A DNA stretch of 64,000 nt from Pontibacter anaerobius (GTDB lineage: Bacteria; Bacteroidota; Bacteroidia; Cytophagales; Hymenobacteraceae), in the NCBI RefSeq assembly GCF_026241195.1, contig NZ_JAPFQO010000001.1:434001-498000 (forward strand), written 5' to 3'. The notes below the pieces were generated by a model that was not told the origin of the DNA, ran no database searches, and saw only the letters and a program-made list of their open reading frames with translations. Below, piece by piece: positions 35,601-43,040 of this stretch. Position 1 is the first letter of the stretch, and each line of letters opens with the position of its first letter. The position numbers were made by a program, and so were the translations under genes.

Positions 35601-36551
35601 GGTGTACCAACCTACCCCGACAACGGTCGCTTCTGGCAGGTGGTGGATAAATTTGGTGTTACCATTTTCTATACTGCTCCAACCGCTATCCGCGCCCTCA
35701 TGGCCGGCGATATTGATGACGTGCTTTCCTATAGTTTAGACTCGCTTCGGGTGCTTGGCTCGGTGGGCGAACCGATAAATGAGGAAGCCTGGCACTGGTA
35801 CCACACCCACGTCGGCAAGGAACGCTGCCCGGTAGTGGATACCTGGTGGCAAACCGAAACCGGCGGTATTATGATATCAACTATAGCCGGTGTAACCCCA
35901 ATGAAGCCAAGCCATGCAGCGCTTCCGTTGCCAGGCATACAGCCAATTCTGGTAGACAGTGAAGGGAATGAGATCACAGAGAATGGCGTGGAAGGTTACC
36001 TTTGCATGAAATTCCCGTGGCCAGGCATCATCCGCACCACTTACGGCGACCATGAGCGTGCCCGCCTCAGCTACTTCTCTACCTACAAAGGCTTATACTT
36101 TACAGGAGATGGCGCCAAACGCGATGAGAACGGGCTGTACCGCATCATTGGCCGTGTGGATGATGTAATCAATGTGTCTGGTCACCGCTTTGGTACGGCC
36201 GAGATTGAAGAAGCCATCAACCACAACGAGCATGTGGTGGAATCGGCAGTGGTGGGCTACCCACACGATGTGAAAGGCCAGGGAATATATGCTTTCGTTA
36301 TCTGCAGGGAGGTGCCGGAGCGCGAAGATTACCTGCGTGCCGAGATCATTGAGACGGTGGTAGAAAAGATCGGTAAGATCGCGAAGCCGGACAAGATCCA
36401 GATCGTCAGTGGCCTGCCAAAAACCCGCTCCGGTAAGATCATGCGTCGCATCCTCCGCAAAGTTGCCGAAGGCGACACCTCTAACTTGGGCGATACCTCT
36501 ACACTGCTCGATCCGGAAGTGGTGGAAGAGATTAAGGCAGGAGCGTTATAA
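32700..36551 (+). CDS. acs: Propionyl-CoA-synthetase-like enzyme joined in frame to acetyl-CoA synthetase
   Basis: One 1283-codon frame encodes two complete AMP-forming acyl-CoA synthetases. Residues 1-630 resemble propionyl-CoA synthetase (PrpE/ACSS3), with [42 protein letters not shown] and catalytic-lysine motif [15 protein letters not shown]. Residues 652-1283 are canonical Acs, with [30 protein letters not shown] and [15 protein letters not shown]. The Acs part begins at an ATG at 34653 that looks like a normal start. The roughly 25-codon linker before it is Asn/Gln-rich and resembles an untranslated leader, so the genes may be recently joined by loss of a stop, or a base may be missing in the assembly. 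Each half would make an acyl-CoA from acid, ATP and CoA. The gene symbol refers to the second half. Confidence 0.93.
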   Translation: [1283 protein letters not shown]

Positions 36552-36579
36552 AGTATAAATTTAGTTTAGTTGAATGTTT

Positions 36580-36614
36580 AAATCCCTGTAGCCGCTGCTG
36601 CAGGGATTTTTTTT
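36580..36614 (+). terminator. Terminator after the acyl-CoA synthetase gene
   Basis: The stem AAATCCCTG/CAGGGATTT (36580-36588 with 36601-36609) is followed by a run of eight T within ten bases. Confidence 0.85.
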
Positions 36615-36692
36615 CTGCATCAGGATTTGCAGGATGTTAAGAGGGCCCCTCCCCCGGGATGGACAGGATTGTTCGTGCAACACGCAGTTTAT

Positions 36693-36721
36693 TTCTGGCG
36701 CGAGTCTCCAGACTCGTGTCC
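36693..36721 (-). repeat. Lone hairpin of module-2 type, inverted orientation
   Basis: Read on the minus strand this is GGACACGAGTCTGGAGACTC followed by GCGCCAGAA. It matches the second hairpin of module 2 (GGACACAAGTCTGAAGACTT then GCGCCAGA), but with the stem changed from CAAGTCT/AGACTTG to CGAGTCT/AGACTCG, keeping pairing. Confidence 0.6.
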
Positions 36722-36822
36722 TGCAAATGGAGTTAAGTCTCCGACTTCACTGAGGTCGGAGGCGTCAGGTTCTGCTGCCTATTAGCTTCCTCGTTGCTGG
36801 AAGTTAAGAGTTGGGGAACGAT

Positions 36823-37375
36823 GAACCCACCCCAGCCCCTCCGAGGAGGGGAATTTACCTCACCCCAGCCCTCTCCTTTTCTCGAGGGCCCCTACCCCCA
36901 AAACAGGAGAGGGAGTCCGGTCCCAGTGGTATAGCAGTGGCTATCGAACTGATCCCAGTCTTTGGGTTGAGCGCCTTTGGAGTTTTTCGGTCCCGAAGGG
37001 ATTGCAAAGCGACAGCGAGCAAAGAAAAGCTCCCAGCGCGATGCCCTTATCGAGGGCCCCTACCCCCAAGACGAGCTCTCCCGGGCTGGAGGGAGCCAAA
37101 GCATGAGGTGAAACTTTGAGCTCGTAAGACTGAGGATCAGCAGCAGCTAGCAAGTATAGCTAGGCTCAGGTTGCAGAAAGCAGTGGCTATGGAAGTATAA
37201 GTATGCGGAATTGGAAATCCGCGGCAGGAAGGTTCCGGACAGGGATGTCCGGAACAGCAGGACTAAAGTATAAATGTGCAGGTGCAAAGTGCAGCCCAAG
37301 TACAAAGTATGGCTACAGTTGCGTTACAAACTCAACACCATTATAGGACACAAGTATAAATACCTGCGCCAGAAA
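36823..37375 (+). repeat. Composite intergenic element, copy C
   Basis: GC-rich palindrome CCCCTCCGAGGAGGGG is near 36836-36851. The core runs from GGCTATCG at about 36939 to 37191. Hairpin module 1 is at 37205-37258. Module 2 is degraded at about 37318-37375. In the core GGAGTTTTTC (from 36979) can pair with GAAAAGCTCC (from 37025) over ten base pairs with one wobble. Compared with A and B, the core has an insertion of about 20 nt near 37044-37068 that repeats GAGGGCCCCTACCCCCAA, also found at 36884-36901. The surrounding gap (36552-37509) holds no gene. Confidence 0.72.
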
Positions 37376-37509
37376 AGTGCATCAGAGAGGTGTTAACAGC
37401 ACCTTTGTAAGTATAGCAGCAGCTAAAAGAAACTCTTTTTCCAACCTATCCCATTCCTTGCACTACAACCAGAAAACACTTAACTTCCACAAGCAAAAAT
37501 CCCATCCCT

Positions 37510-39441
37510 ATGAAACCTGCCAACGTCATACAAGAGCGCGTGCTGGAGTTCCTGAAGCAGTACCCGCCCTTCAGCCTGATAGCTGCGGAAGAACTGCAGC
37601 GGCTGGCGGGGCAGGTGCGGGTGTTGTACCTGGAGCCGGAGCAGGTGCTCTTTAAGCAAGTCGACACGCCACATGACATGTTCTACCTGGTGCGGCAGGG
37701 TTCGGTACGCCTGGAGCAAGGGCCGGAGGGTGCGCAGCGGCTGGTGGACGTATGCGATGAGGGGGATGTGTTCGGAGCACGGGCGCTGATCGCCAAAAAA
37801 GACTATTCTTCTACGGCCACTGCCGCTGAAGAAACGCTCGTGTACGGCATCCCGATAACGCTGTTTGAGCCCATCCTGCACCATAATCCCGAGGTAGCTT
37901 TATACTTTGCCGCTGGCTTTGCCGCTGGAGCGCCGGTGCAGCAGGGGCGTATGCAGGAAACGAACCAGGCCCGTCGCGGCCTCAGTGGCTATACTTCACC
38001 GCAGCCGCTGCACTTGGAGGATGTGCTGACGCTGGACACCAACCGCAACAAAGTAACCTGCACTGCCGCAACTTCTATCCGGCTGGCAGCCCAGATCATG
38101 AGCGACAAAGACTCCAGTTTTATACTCGTAGTGGATGAACAGGAGCAACCCACCGGCATTATTACAGACACCGACCTGCGCAAGCGCGTGGTGGCAGGGC
38201 ATGTAAGTATAGACGACCCGGTGGAGGAGGTGATGTCGGCGCCGGTGATCAGCATACACCCCAATCCGCACATGGCGGAGGCGTTGCTGATGATGATGCG
38301 CCACCACGTGAAACACCTGTGCGTTACCGCAGACGGAAGTATAAACTCAGCGGTGCAGGGCGTTCTGACGGAGCACCACCTGCTGCTGGCGCAAGGTAGT
38401 AACCCGGCCATACTGGTGCAGGAGATTCGGCAGACGCAAAGTATAGACAACCTGCCCGCCATCCGCGACCGTGCCGAGGAACTGCTGCAAAAGTACCTGG
38501 AGCAGGAGGTGAACATCGCCTTTATCGCCAACATCATCACCGAAATAAACGATGCGCTGGTGGTGCGGGCGCTGCAGCATGCCGAAAGTATACTTGGCCC
38601 GCCACCCTTGCACTACTGCTGGCTCTCGATCGGCAGCGAAGGGCGAGAGGAGCAACTGCTGCGTACCGACCAGGACAACGCGCTGGTTTTTGCCGATGCC
38701 CACGCCGCCGATGAGAAAGAGGCGCAGGCATACTTTGTGAAGCTGGCGGCGCAGGTAAACGAGGTGCTGGTAAAATGCGGTTTTGAACGCTGCCCAGCCG
38801 ACATGATGGCCAGCAACCCGAAGTGGTGCCAGCCGCTGCACAACTGGAAAAGTTATTTTCATAGTTGGATACACGAGCCCACCGAGAAGGCCTTGCTAAA
38901 CGCCAGCATTTTTTTCGATTACCGCCCTGTGCACGGCGATTTTAACCTGGCGACGCAGCTGACGAATTACATTTACGAGCACATACAGCAGGAACATGTT
39001 TTTCTGCCTTACCTGGCCAAGCATGCGCTACAGAGTCCGCCGCCGCTCAGCTTTTTCCGCAATTTTATAGTGGAGCGGAGCGGGGAGCATAAAGACCAGT
39101 TCGACATTAAGCTGCGCGCCATGACCCCGCTGGTAGACGCCGCCCGCGTGCTGACGCTGGATAACCGCGTGGCTGGCCTGAACAATACCTTTAAGCGATT
39201 TGAGAAGCTGGCGGAGCTGGAGCCGCAGAACGCCGAGCTGTACCAGGAGGCCGCCATGGCCTACGAGATCATGATGCGGCACCGCGCCCTTAGCGGCCTG
39301 CGCAACAGGAACTCCGGGCGCTACATCAACCCGGCGCAGCTCAACAAACTGGAGCGGCAGACGCTGCGCAACACCTTTAAACCCATCAGCGATGTGCAGG
39401 AGCTGCTGCAGGTGCGCTTCCAACTTAACTACTTGGGCTAA
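37510..39441 (+). CDS. cNMP-binding / CBS / DUF294 nucleotidyltransferase-like protein
   Basis: The 643-residue cytoplasmic protein has four parts. A cyclic-nucleotide-binding-type domain covers about residues 15-130. A pair of CBS domains (about 165-290) may bind adenine nucleotides. A DUF294 nucleotidyltransferase fold occupies about 310-470, with SIGSEGREEQLLRTDQDNALVF giving the GSxxR...DxD motif. A DUF294 C-terminal helical domain ends the chain. In many bacteria such genes sit with acetate symporters, acs and a DEDDh exonuclease, as they do here. The next gene overlaps by one base. A role as a regulator of acyl-CoA synthetase or nucleotide signalling is inference. Confidence 0.92.
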   Translation: MKPANVIQERVLEFLKQYPPFSLIAAEELQRLAGQVRVLYLEPEQVLFKQVDTPHDMFYLVRQGSVRLEQGPEGAQRLVDVCDEGDVFGARALIAKKDYSSTATAAEETLVYGIPITLFEPILHHNPEVALYFAAGFAAGAPVQQGRMQETNQARRGLSGYTSPQPLHLEDVLTLDTNRNKVTCTAATSIRLAAQIMSDKDSSFILVVDEQEQPTGIITDTDLRKRVVAGHVSIDDPVEEVMSAPVISIHPNPHMAEALLMMMRHHVKHLCVTADGSINSAVQGVLTEHHLLLAQGSNPAILVQEIRQTQSIDNLPAIRDRAEELLQKYLEQEVNIAFIANIITEINDALVVRALQHAESILGPPPLHYCWLSIGSEGREEQLLRTDQDNALVFADAHAADEKEAQAYFVKLAAQVNEVLVKCGFERCPADMMASNPKWCQPLHNWKSYFHSWIHEPTEKALLNASIFFDYRPVHGDFNLATQLTNYIYEHIQQEHVFLPYLAKHALQSPPPLSFFRNFIVERSGEHKDQFDIKLRAMTPLVDAARVLTLDNRVAGLNNTFKRFEKLAELEPQNAELYQEAAMAYEIMMRHRALSGLRNRNSGRYINPAQLNKLERQTLRNTFKPISDVQELLQVRFQLNYLG

Positions 39442-40142
39442 TGCGCGACTGGCTAAGCAAGATCTTTCCCTCCAAAGCAGCGGCTGCGCCTGAGGATCCC
39501 GCCTTCTGGAAAAGCTATGTCCAAAGTATAAACAGTCAGCCCGCTGCCGCTACTCCCTTAACTGAGGCCGAATTTGTTGTTTTTGACACCGAGACCACCG
39601 GTTTTGATACCAAAGAAGACAGAGTGCTCTCCATAGGGGCCGTGAAGGTGCGGGGGCAGCAGGTGCTGGTGCAGGAGAGTTTCGAGTGCGTGGTGCGGCA
39701 GGAGGTGCTGACCGGAAACAAAAGCGCCGAGGTGCACGGGTTGCTGCGGAAGCAGTTGGAGCAGGGCGTGCCGGAGCAGGAGGCGCTGCAGGCTTTTCTG
39801 GCCTACATCGGCGACAGTATACTTGTGGGGCATCACCTGCGGTACGATACAAGTATGATCAACGGCATGATCCGGCGCAGCGGCATCAACGGCAAACTGC
39901 TGAATAGCGGCATCGACACGGCCCAGCTTGCCCGCCGCCTGGAGCGCGGGCAGCACCACACCCCCGACAGCTACAAACGCTCAGAATATAGCCTGGATGC
40001 CCTCATCACAAAGTATAACCTGCCCACCGAAGCTCGCCACACCGCCCCCGGCGACGCCTTTATCACGGCTATACTTTTACTAAAGCTGCTGGCAAAGGCG
40101 AAGAAAAGGGGGATAGAGACGGTGGGGGAGTTGGTGAGGTAG
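39441..40142 (+). CDS. DEDDh 3'-5' exonuclease (DnaQ/PolC epsilon-like)
   Basis: The 233-residue product carries all DEDDh exonuclease motifs. ExoI FVVFDTETTGFDTKEDRVLSIGAV is near residue 47. ExoII LVGHHLRYDTSMIN lies near 130, and ExoIII HTAPGDAFITAILLLKL near 200 has the catalytic His and Asp. The start codon overlaps the stop of the DUF294 gene by one base (TAATG), so the two are translationally coupled. The pair DUF294 plus exonuclease recurs beside acetate uptake genes in several phyla. The biological reason is not known to me. The exonuclease lacks any polymerase domain. Confidence 0.92.
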   Translation: MRDWLSKIFPSKAAAAPEDPAFWKSYVQSINSQPAAATPLTEAEFVVFDTETTGFDTKEDRVLSIGAVKVRGQQVLVQESFECVVRQEVLTGNKSAEVHGLLRKQLEQGVPEQEALQAFLAYIGDSILVGHHLRYDTSMINGMIRRSGINGKLLNSGIDTAQLARRLERGQHHTPDSYKRSEYSLDALITKYNLPTEARHTAPGDAFITAILLLKLLAKAKKRGIETVGELVR

Positions 40143-40235
40143 TAAATATAAGTTGGTGACTCTAATATTAATTTCCTGCCCTTGTTGGTGTTTTCACCAA
40201 CAAGCCGACAAGCCTCTAAAACTCCCAAATTGCTG

Positions 40236-40329
40236 TTCCGGACTTCCTAGTCCGCGTATGTAGCTAAACCATGGGGACTAGGAAGTCCCCGGCAGAAAGC
40301 TTTCGGACTTGGAAGTCCGAAAGAGCAGC
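40236..40329 (+). repeat. Stand-alone hairpin module 1 (copy D)
   Basis: Hairpins GGGGACT/AGTCCCC (40273-40290) and TTTCGGACT/AGTCCGAAA (40301-40322) are separated by GGCAGAAAGC and followed by GAGCAGC. The layout is that of module 1 in copies A-C, but with different, still perfectly paired stems. An inverted hairpin (CGGACTTCCTAGTCCG) lies at about 40239-40254. The remaining bases of the gap 40143-40565 hold no gene. Confidence 0.65.
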
Positions 40330-40565
40330 ACTAACAAACTCCTATAACACCTCACCCATACTTCTGCAACCCGCCATCTCTGTCTTTGTGACAGCAAAAC
40401 AACCAAGCTAATTCTAGCGTTGAGTTCGCGAAGCACTGGTTGCTGAGCCCAAATAGCGGTGAAAGTCTCGCAGGAAATGACATCCTTTAACCAGCGAAGC
40501 GTGCCATAGCCGAGACCATCAACATAATATTTATCCCAAACCGAATCTGCTGTAAGTATAAATTA

Positions 40566-40573
40566 TACTTTTG
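40566..40573 (+). promoter_or_regulatory. -7 promoter box upstream of the RluA N-terminal-like gene
   Basis: TACTTTTG fits TAnnTTTG. An in-frame TTG at 40571 lies inside it, which argues that translation starts further downstream. Confidence 0.4.
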
Positions 40574-40639
40574 CGTCCCCTTAATTTGAACCAATACGGC
40601 CTGTATTGGCATTGGGTAGAGCAATTAACACATTATACT

Positions 40640-41452
40640 TTGGCAGTAATACCAGTCCCGGATAAGTGCTTCATTCCTTTTGATGTACCGATAGCGCGTG
40701 ATGTGCTCCCCGAAAAGTTTACCTACCCCTTCAGTTACAAACCGCACCCGCTGAGCCTATTGGCAGTAGAGAAACTCCAACGGCATCTTACGCACCAGCA
40801 GGAGTGGGAGCACAACTTTGGCCTGGAAGAGGGGCAGGCCGGGACAGTTATCGGTAAAATGTTTGGCGTGCTGGTAGTTGAGACTTCCGAATGTGAGATC
40901 GGCTTTCTGGCGGCTTTTTCCGGGAAGTTAGCTGGCGGCTACCATCATGCCCGTTTTGTGCCCCCGGTGTTCGACTCCCTGACCGAAGGCAGCTTCCTGA
41001 ATGTGGGCATGGCGGAACTGACACGCATTAACCAGGAAATAAAAACGCTGAATGAACGGATGTCGGATGAAAACCTGGAGAAAATTGACACGCTCCAAAA
41101 ATTGCGGAAATCAAATTCAGTCGCGCTGCAGGCTAAACTTTTTGACCACTACAGTTTTCTGAACCAGGCAGGAGAAGAAATGAACCTGCGCGAGATATTT
41201 CAAGGCAACGCTAACAGCAACCCACCTGCCGGTGCCGGGGAATGCGCCGCACCCAAGCTTTTGCAGTACGCGTTTCGGCATAGCATGAAGCCCTTGGCGA
41301 TGGCCGAATTCTGGTGGGGCTTGTCCCCTAAATCTGACTACTGGAAGCACGGCCATTACTACCCATCCTGCCGCGAAAAGTGCGAGCCCATTTTAACCCA
41401 CATGCTGGCCAACATTAGTATGGATGAAATGCCGGAAGATTGCTTTGCTTAA
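40640..41452 (+). CDS. N-terminal half of a Bacteroidota RluA-type pseudouridine synthase, catalytic domain absent
   Basis: The frame codes for LPEKFTYPFSYKPHPLSLLAVEKLQRHL, WEHNFGL, GKMFGVLVV, FVPPVFDSL, AGAGECAAPKLLQYAF and MAEFWWGLSPKSDYWKHGHYYPSCREKCEPILTHML. These are hallmarks of the N-terminal extension of Bacteroidota RluA proteins (tRNA U32 / 23S rRNA U746 pseudouridine synthases). In those proteins an RluA catalytic domain follows this block. Here the frame stops at 41452 after MPEDCFA, and no catalytic HRLD-type motif is seen in any frame before the next gene. It is either a truncated relic or a stand-alone version of the extension. No ATG exists at the N-terminus. I chose the TTG at 40640; TTG at 40586 or 40571 are alternatives. 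Confidence 0.7.
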   Translation: MAVIPVPDKCFIPFDVPIARDVLPEKFTYPFSYKPHPLSLLAVEKLQRHLTHQQEWEHNFGLEEGQAGTVIGKMFGVLVVETSECEIGFLAAFSGKLAGGYHHARFVPPVFDSLTEGSFLNVGMAELTRINQEIKTLNERMSDENLEKIDTLQKLRKSNSVALQAKLFDHYSFLNQAGEEMNLREIFQGNANSNPPAGAGECAAPKLLQYAFRHSMKPLAMAEFWWGLSPKSDYWKHGHYYPSCREKCEPILTHMLANISMDEMPEDCFA

Positions 41453-41608
41453 CTTAGATAGTTGAAGCAGAATCGTTAAATTAACCTCCCAAACAAAAAC
41501 CCTCAATCTTTTCCTGCAGAAGTGTTTGTAAGCGCGCAGGTTGAAATAGAGATGATTGGCAGGAGATACTGATTTCATACTTTGTTCTCATATCAAAACC
41601 ATACATAA

Positions 41609-41938
41609 GTGAACCAACAGGTAACCGATTACATTGAAAAGGCCGGAGAGCAGAAAGAGATTATGCAGGCAATCCGCCAACTGATACACGAAACCGTGCC
41701 CCATGCCACGGAAGAATTTAAGTGGGGCAGGCCTGTATTCCGATCCCAAAAAGACTTTGCCTATCTCAAGTCTGCCAAAGCATACGTGTCGCTAGGATTT
41801 TTTGATTATCACAAGCTTAGCGATACGCACAACCTGTTACAAGGTACCGGCAAAGATATGAGGCATGTCAAGCTTAAAAGTATGGCTGATCTTAACAGTC
41901 AGTTGCTGCAAGAGTGGTTTAAGGCTGCAACGGTTTAG
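41609..41938 (+). CDS. DUF1801 domain protein
   Basis: The 109-residue protein starts with GTG and shows the DUF1801 pattern: IRQLIHETVPHATEEFKWGRPVFRSQKDFAYLKSAKAYVSLGFF with a C-terminal GTGKDMRHVKLKSMADL block. The fold is YdhG-like, and family members are small cytoplasmic proteins of unknown function. It stands alone between repeat-containing gaps. A hairpin-like remnant (GCGGATTTCCTTATCCGC near 41994) follows it in the 245-nt gap. Confidence 0.88.
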   Translation: MNQQVTDYIEKAGEQKEIMQAIRQLIHETVPHATEEFKWGRPVFRSQKDFAYLKSAKAYVSLGFFDYHKLSDTHNLLQGTGKDMRHVKLKSMADLNSQLLQEWFKAATV

Positions 41939-42154
41939 CCTGGCGGGGTTAATACTTGCCGTTTCGGGCATACCTGCTCGGGACTTTGCTGCTGCGGATT
42001 TCCTTATCCGCGCAAATAGTTAACCAATGTGGACTAGCAGGCCAAACGAACGGCGAACGACCGATACATACAAAAGGTCGTTTACCTGTTGGCTATGGCA
42101 TTTCCAGTGTAAGCAAAACTCCCACCACCCGTACTTCCACAAGTAACAAACCCC

Positions 42155-42162
42155 TATCTTTG
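42155..42162 (+). promoter_or_regulatory. -7 promoter box (TATCTTTG) for the NUDIX gene
   Basis: TATCTTTG ends 21 nt before the ATG at 42184. No clear TTG lies 20 nt upstream, so the call rests on the -7 box and spacing. Confidence 0.45.
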
Positions 42163-42183
42163 CAGTAGCAAAAAGTACAAGCT

Positions 42184-42747
42184 ATGATCGACGAGACACA
42201 CAACCCCTGGACTACCCTGTCCAGTAAGCCTATTTACCAGAATCCCTGGATCAAAGTGCGCGAAGACCAGGTGCTGAACCCAAACGGCGGTGAAGGCATC
42301 TACGGCGTGGTCAGCATGAAGAACAAAGCCATCGGTATCATCCCTATCGATAGCGAAGGCTATACGTACCTGATCGGCCAGTACCGCTACCCGCTTAATG
42401 AGTACAGCTGGGAAATACCCATGGGCGGCGGCCTCATAGAAAACGACATCCTGGAGTCAGCGAAGCGCGAGCTGCAGGAGGAGACAGGCTTCACTGCCGC
42501 CCGTTGGACCAATATCTGCCGCCTGCACACCTCCAATTCCGTAACCGACGAAGAAGGATTTGTTTTTCTGGCAGAGGAACTAACCGCCGGCGAAACTGCT
42601 TTTGAAGAGACAGAGCAGCTGCACATTAAGAAGGTGCCTTTCAAGGAGGCCGTGCGTATGGCCATGAACAACGAGATCACTGACGCCATCAGCGTGGCCG
42701 GCATCCTGAAGGCCGCTTTTCTGTTGCAGGAGCAGGGGAGGCTGTAG
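42184..42747 (+). CDS. NUDIX hydrolase, ADP-ribose pyrophosphatase-like
   Basis: The 187-residue protein hydrolyses a nucleoside diphosphate linked to another moiety, and the general layout fits ADP-ribose pyrophosphatases. VREDQVLNPNGGEGIYGVV opens the domain, the strand YLIGQYRYPLNEYSWEIPMGGG precedes the Nudix box, and RELQEETGF supplies the metal-binding glutamates. The first conserved Glu of the box (G-x5-E) reads Asn here, with a Glu one place earlier, a small departure that should not abolish metal binding. It is a single gene with its own likely promoter. The true substrate is not determined. Confidence 0.9.
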   Translation: MIDETHNPWTTLSSKPIYQNPWIKVREDQVLNPNGGEGIYGVVSMKNKAIGIIPIDSEGYTYLIGQYRYPLNEYSWEIPMGGGLIENDILESAKRELQEETGFTAARWTNICRLHTSNSVTDEEGFVFLAEELTAGETAFEETEQLHIKKVPFKEAVRMAMNNEITDAISVAGILKAAFLLQEQGRL

Positions 42748-42806
42748 GTTAAAGTATAAAGCCCGGTCTGGCAGCAGCTTTTAAGGGTATGGAGTGTCAG
42801 CTCTCC

Positions 42807-42883
42807 TGTCATTCTGTGAAGAATCTTGGTAGAAGGGAGGTTAAGCAAATGCTACTGGCCCGCAAGATCCTTTCAGGATGACA
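42807..42883. repeat. 75-nt inverted-repeat element, copy 2, followed by a GC-rich palindrome
   Basis: The left arm (42807-42828) pairs with mismatches to the right arm CAAGATCCTTTCAGGATGACA (42863-42883) across 34 nt. The arm motif TGTCAT-CTG...GATCTTG is shared with the element at 17691-17765. About 20 nt later (42902-42917) lies CCCCTCCTTGGAGGGG followed by TAGGGGTGGG, the same palindrome that opens the composite elements, here in the opposite orientation. Confidence 0.65.
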
Positions 42884-43027
42884 AAAAGATATAATTTAAA
42901 TTCCCCTCCTTGGAGGGGTAGGGGTGGGTTTACAGCAATAAAGCTCAACTAAAGTATTAAGTATAAAAGCTTGATATTTCTGCGTTATACTGGCAGCCAA
43001 GGCAATGGCAAACTAAGGGATTATACT

Positions 43028-43035
43028 TACATTTG
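43028..43035 (+). promoter_or_regulatory. -7-like box immediately before the plsC-type start codon
   Basis: TACATTTG ends only 5 nt before the ATG at 43041. If used, the transcript would be leaderless or nearly so. No good -33 element is seen, so confidence is low. Confidence 0.3.
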
Positions 43036-43040
43036 GGTAC

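Noticed and set aside
36811..37119. Open frame of 102 codons across composite copy C
   Set aside because: It spans a GC-rich palindrome and the structured core, shares only the accidental SAFGVF stretch with copy A, and has no start context or homologous frame in copy B.
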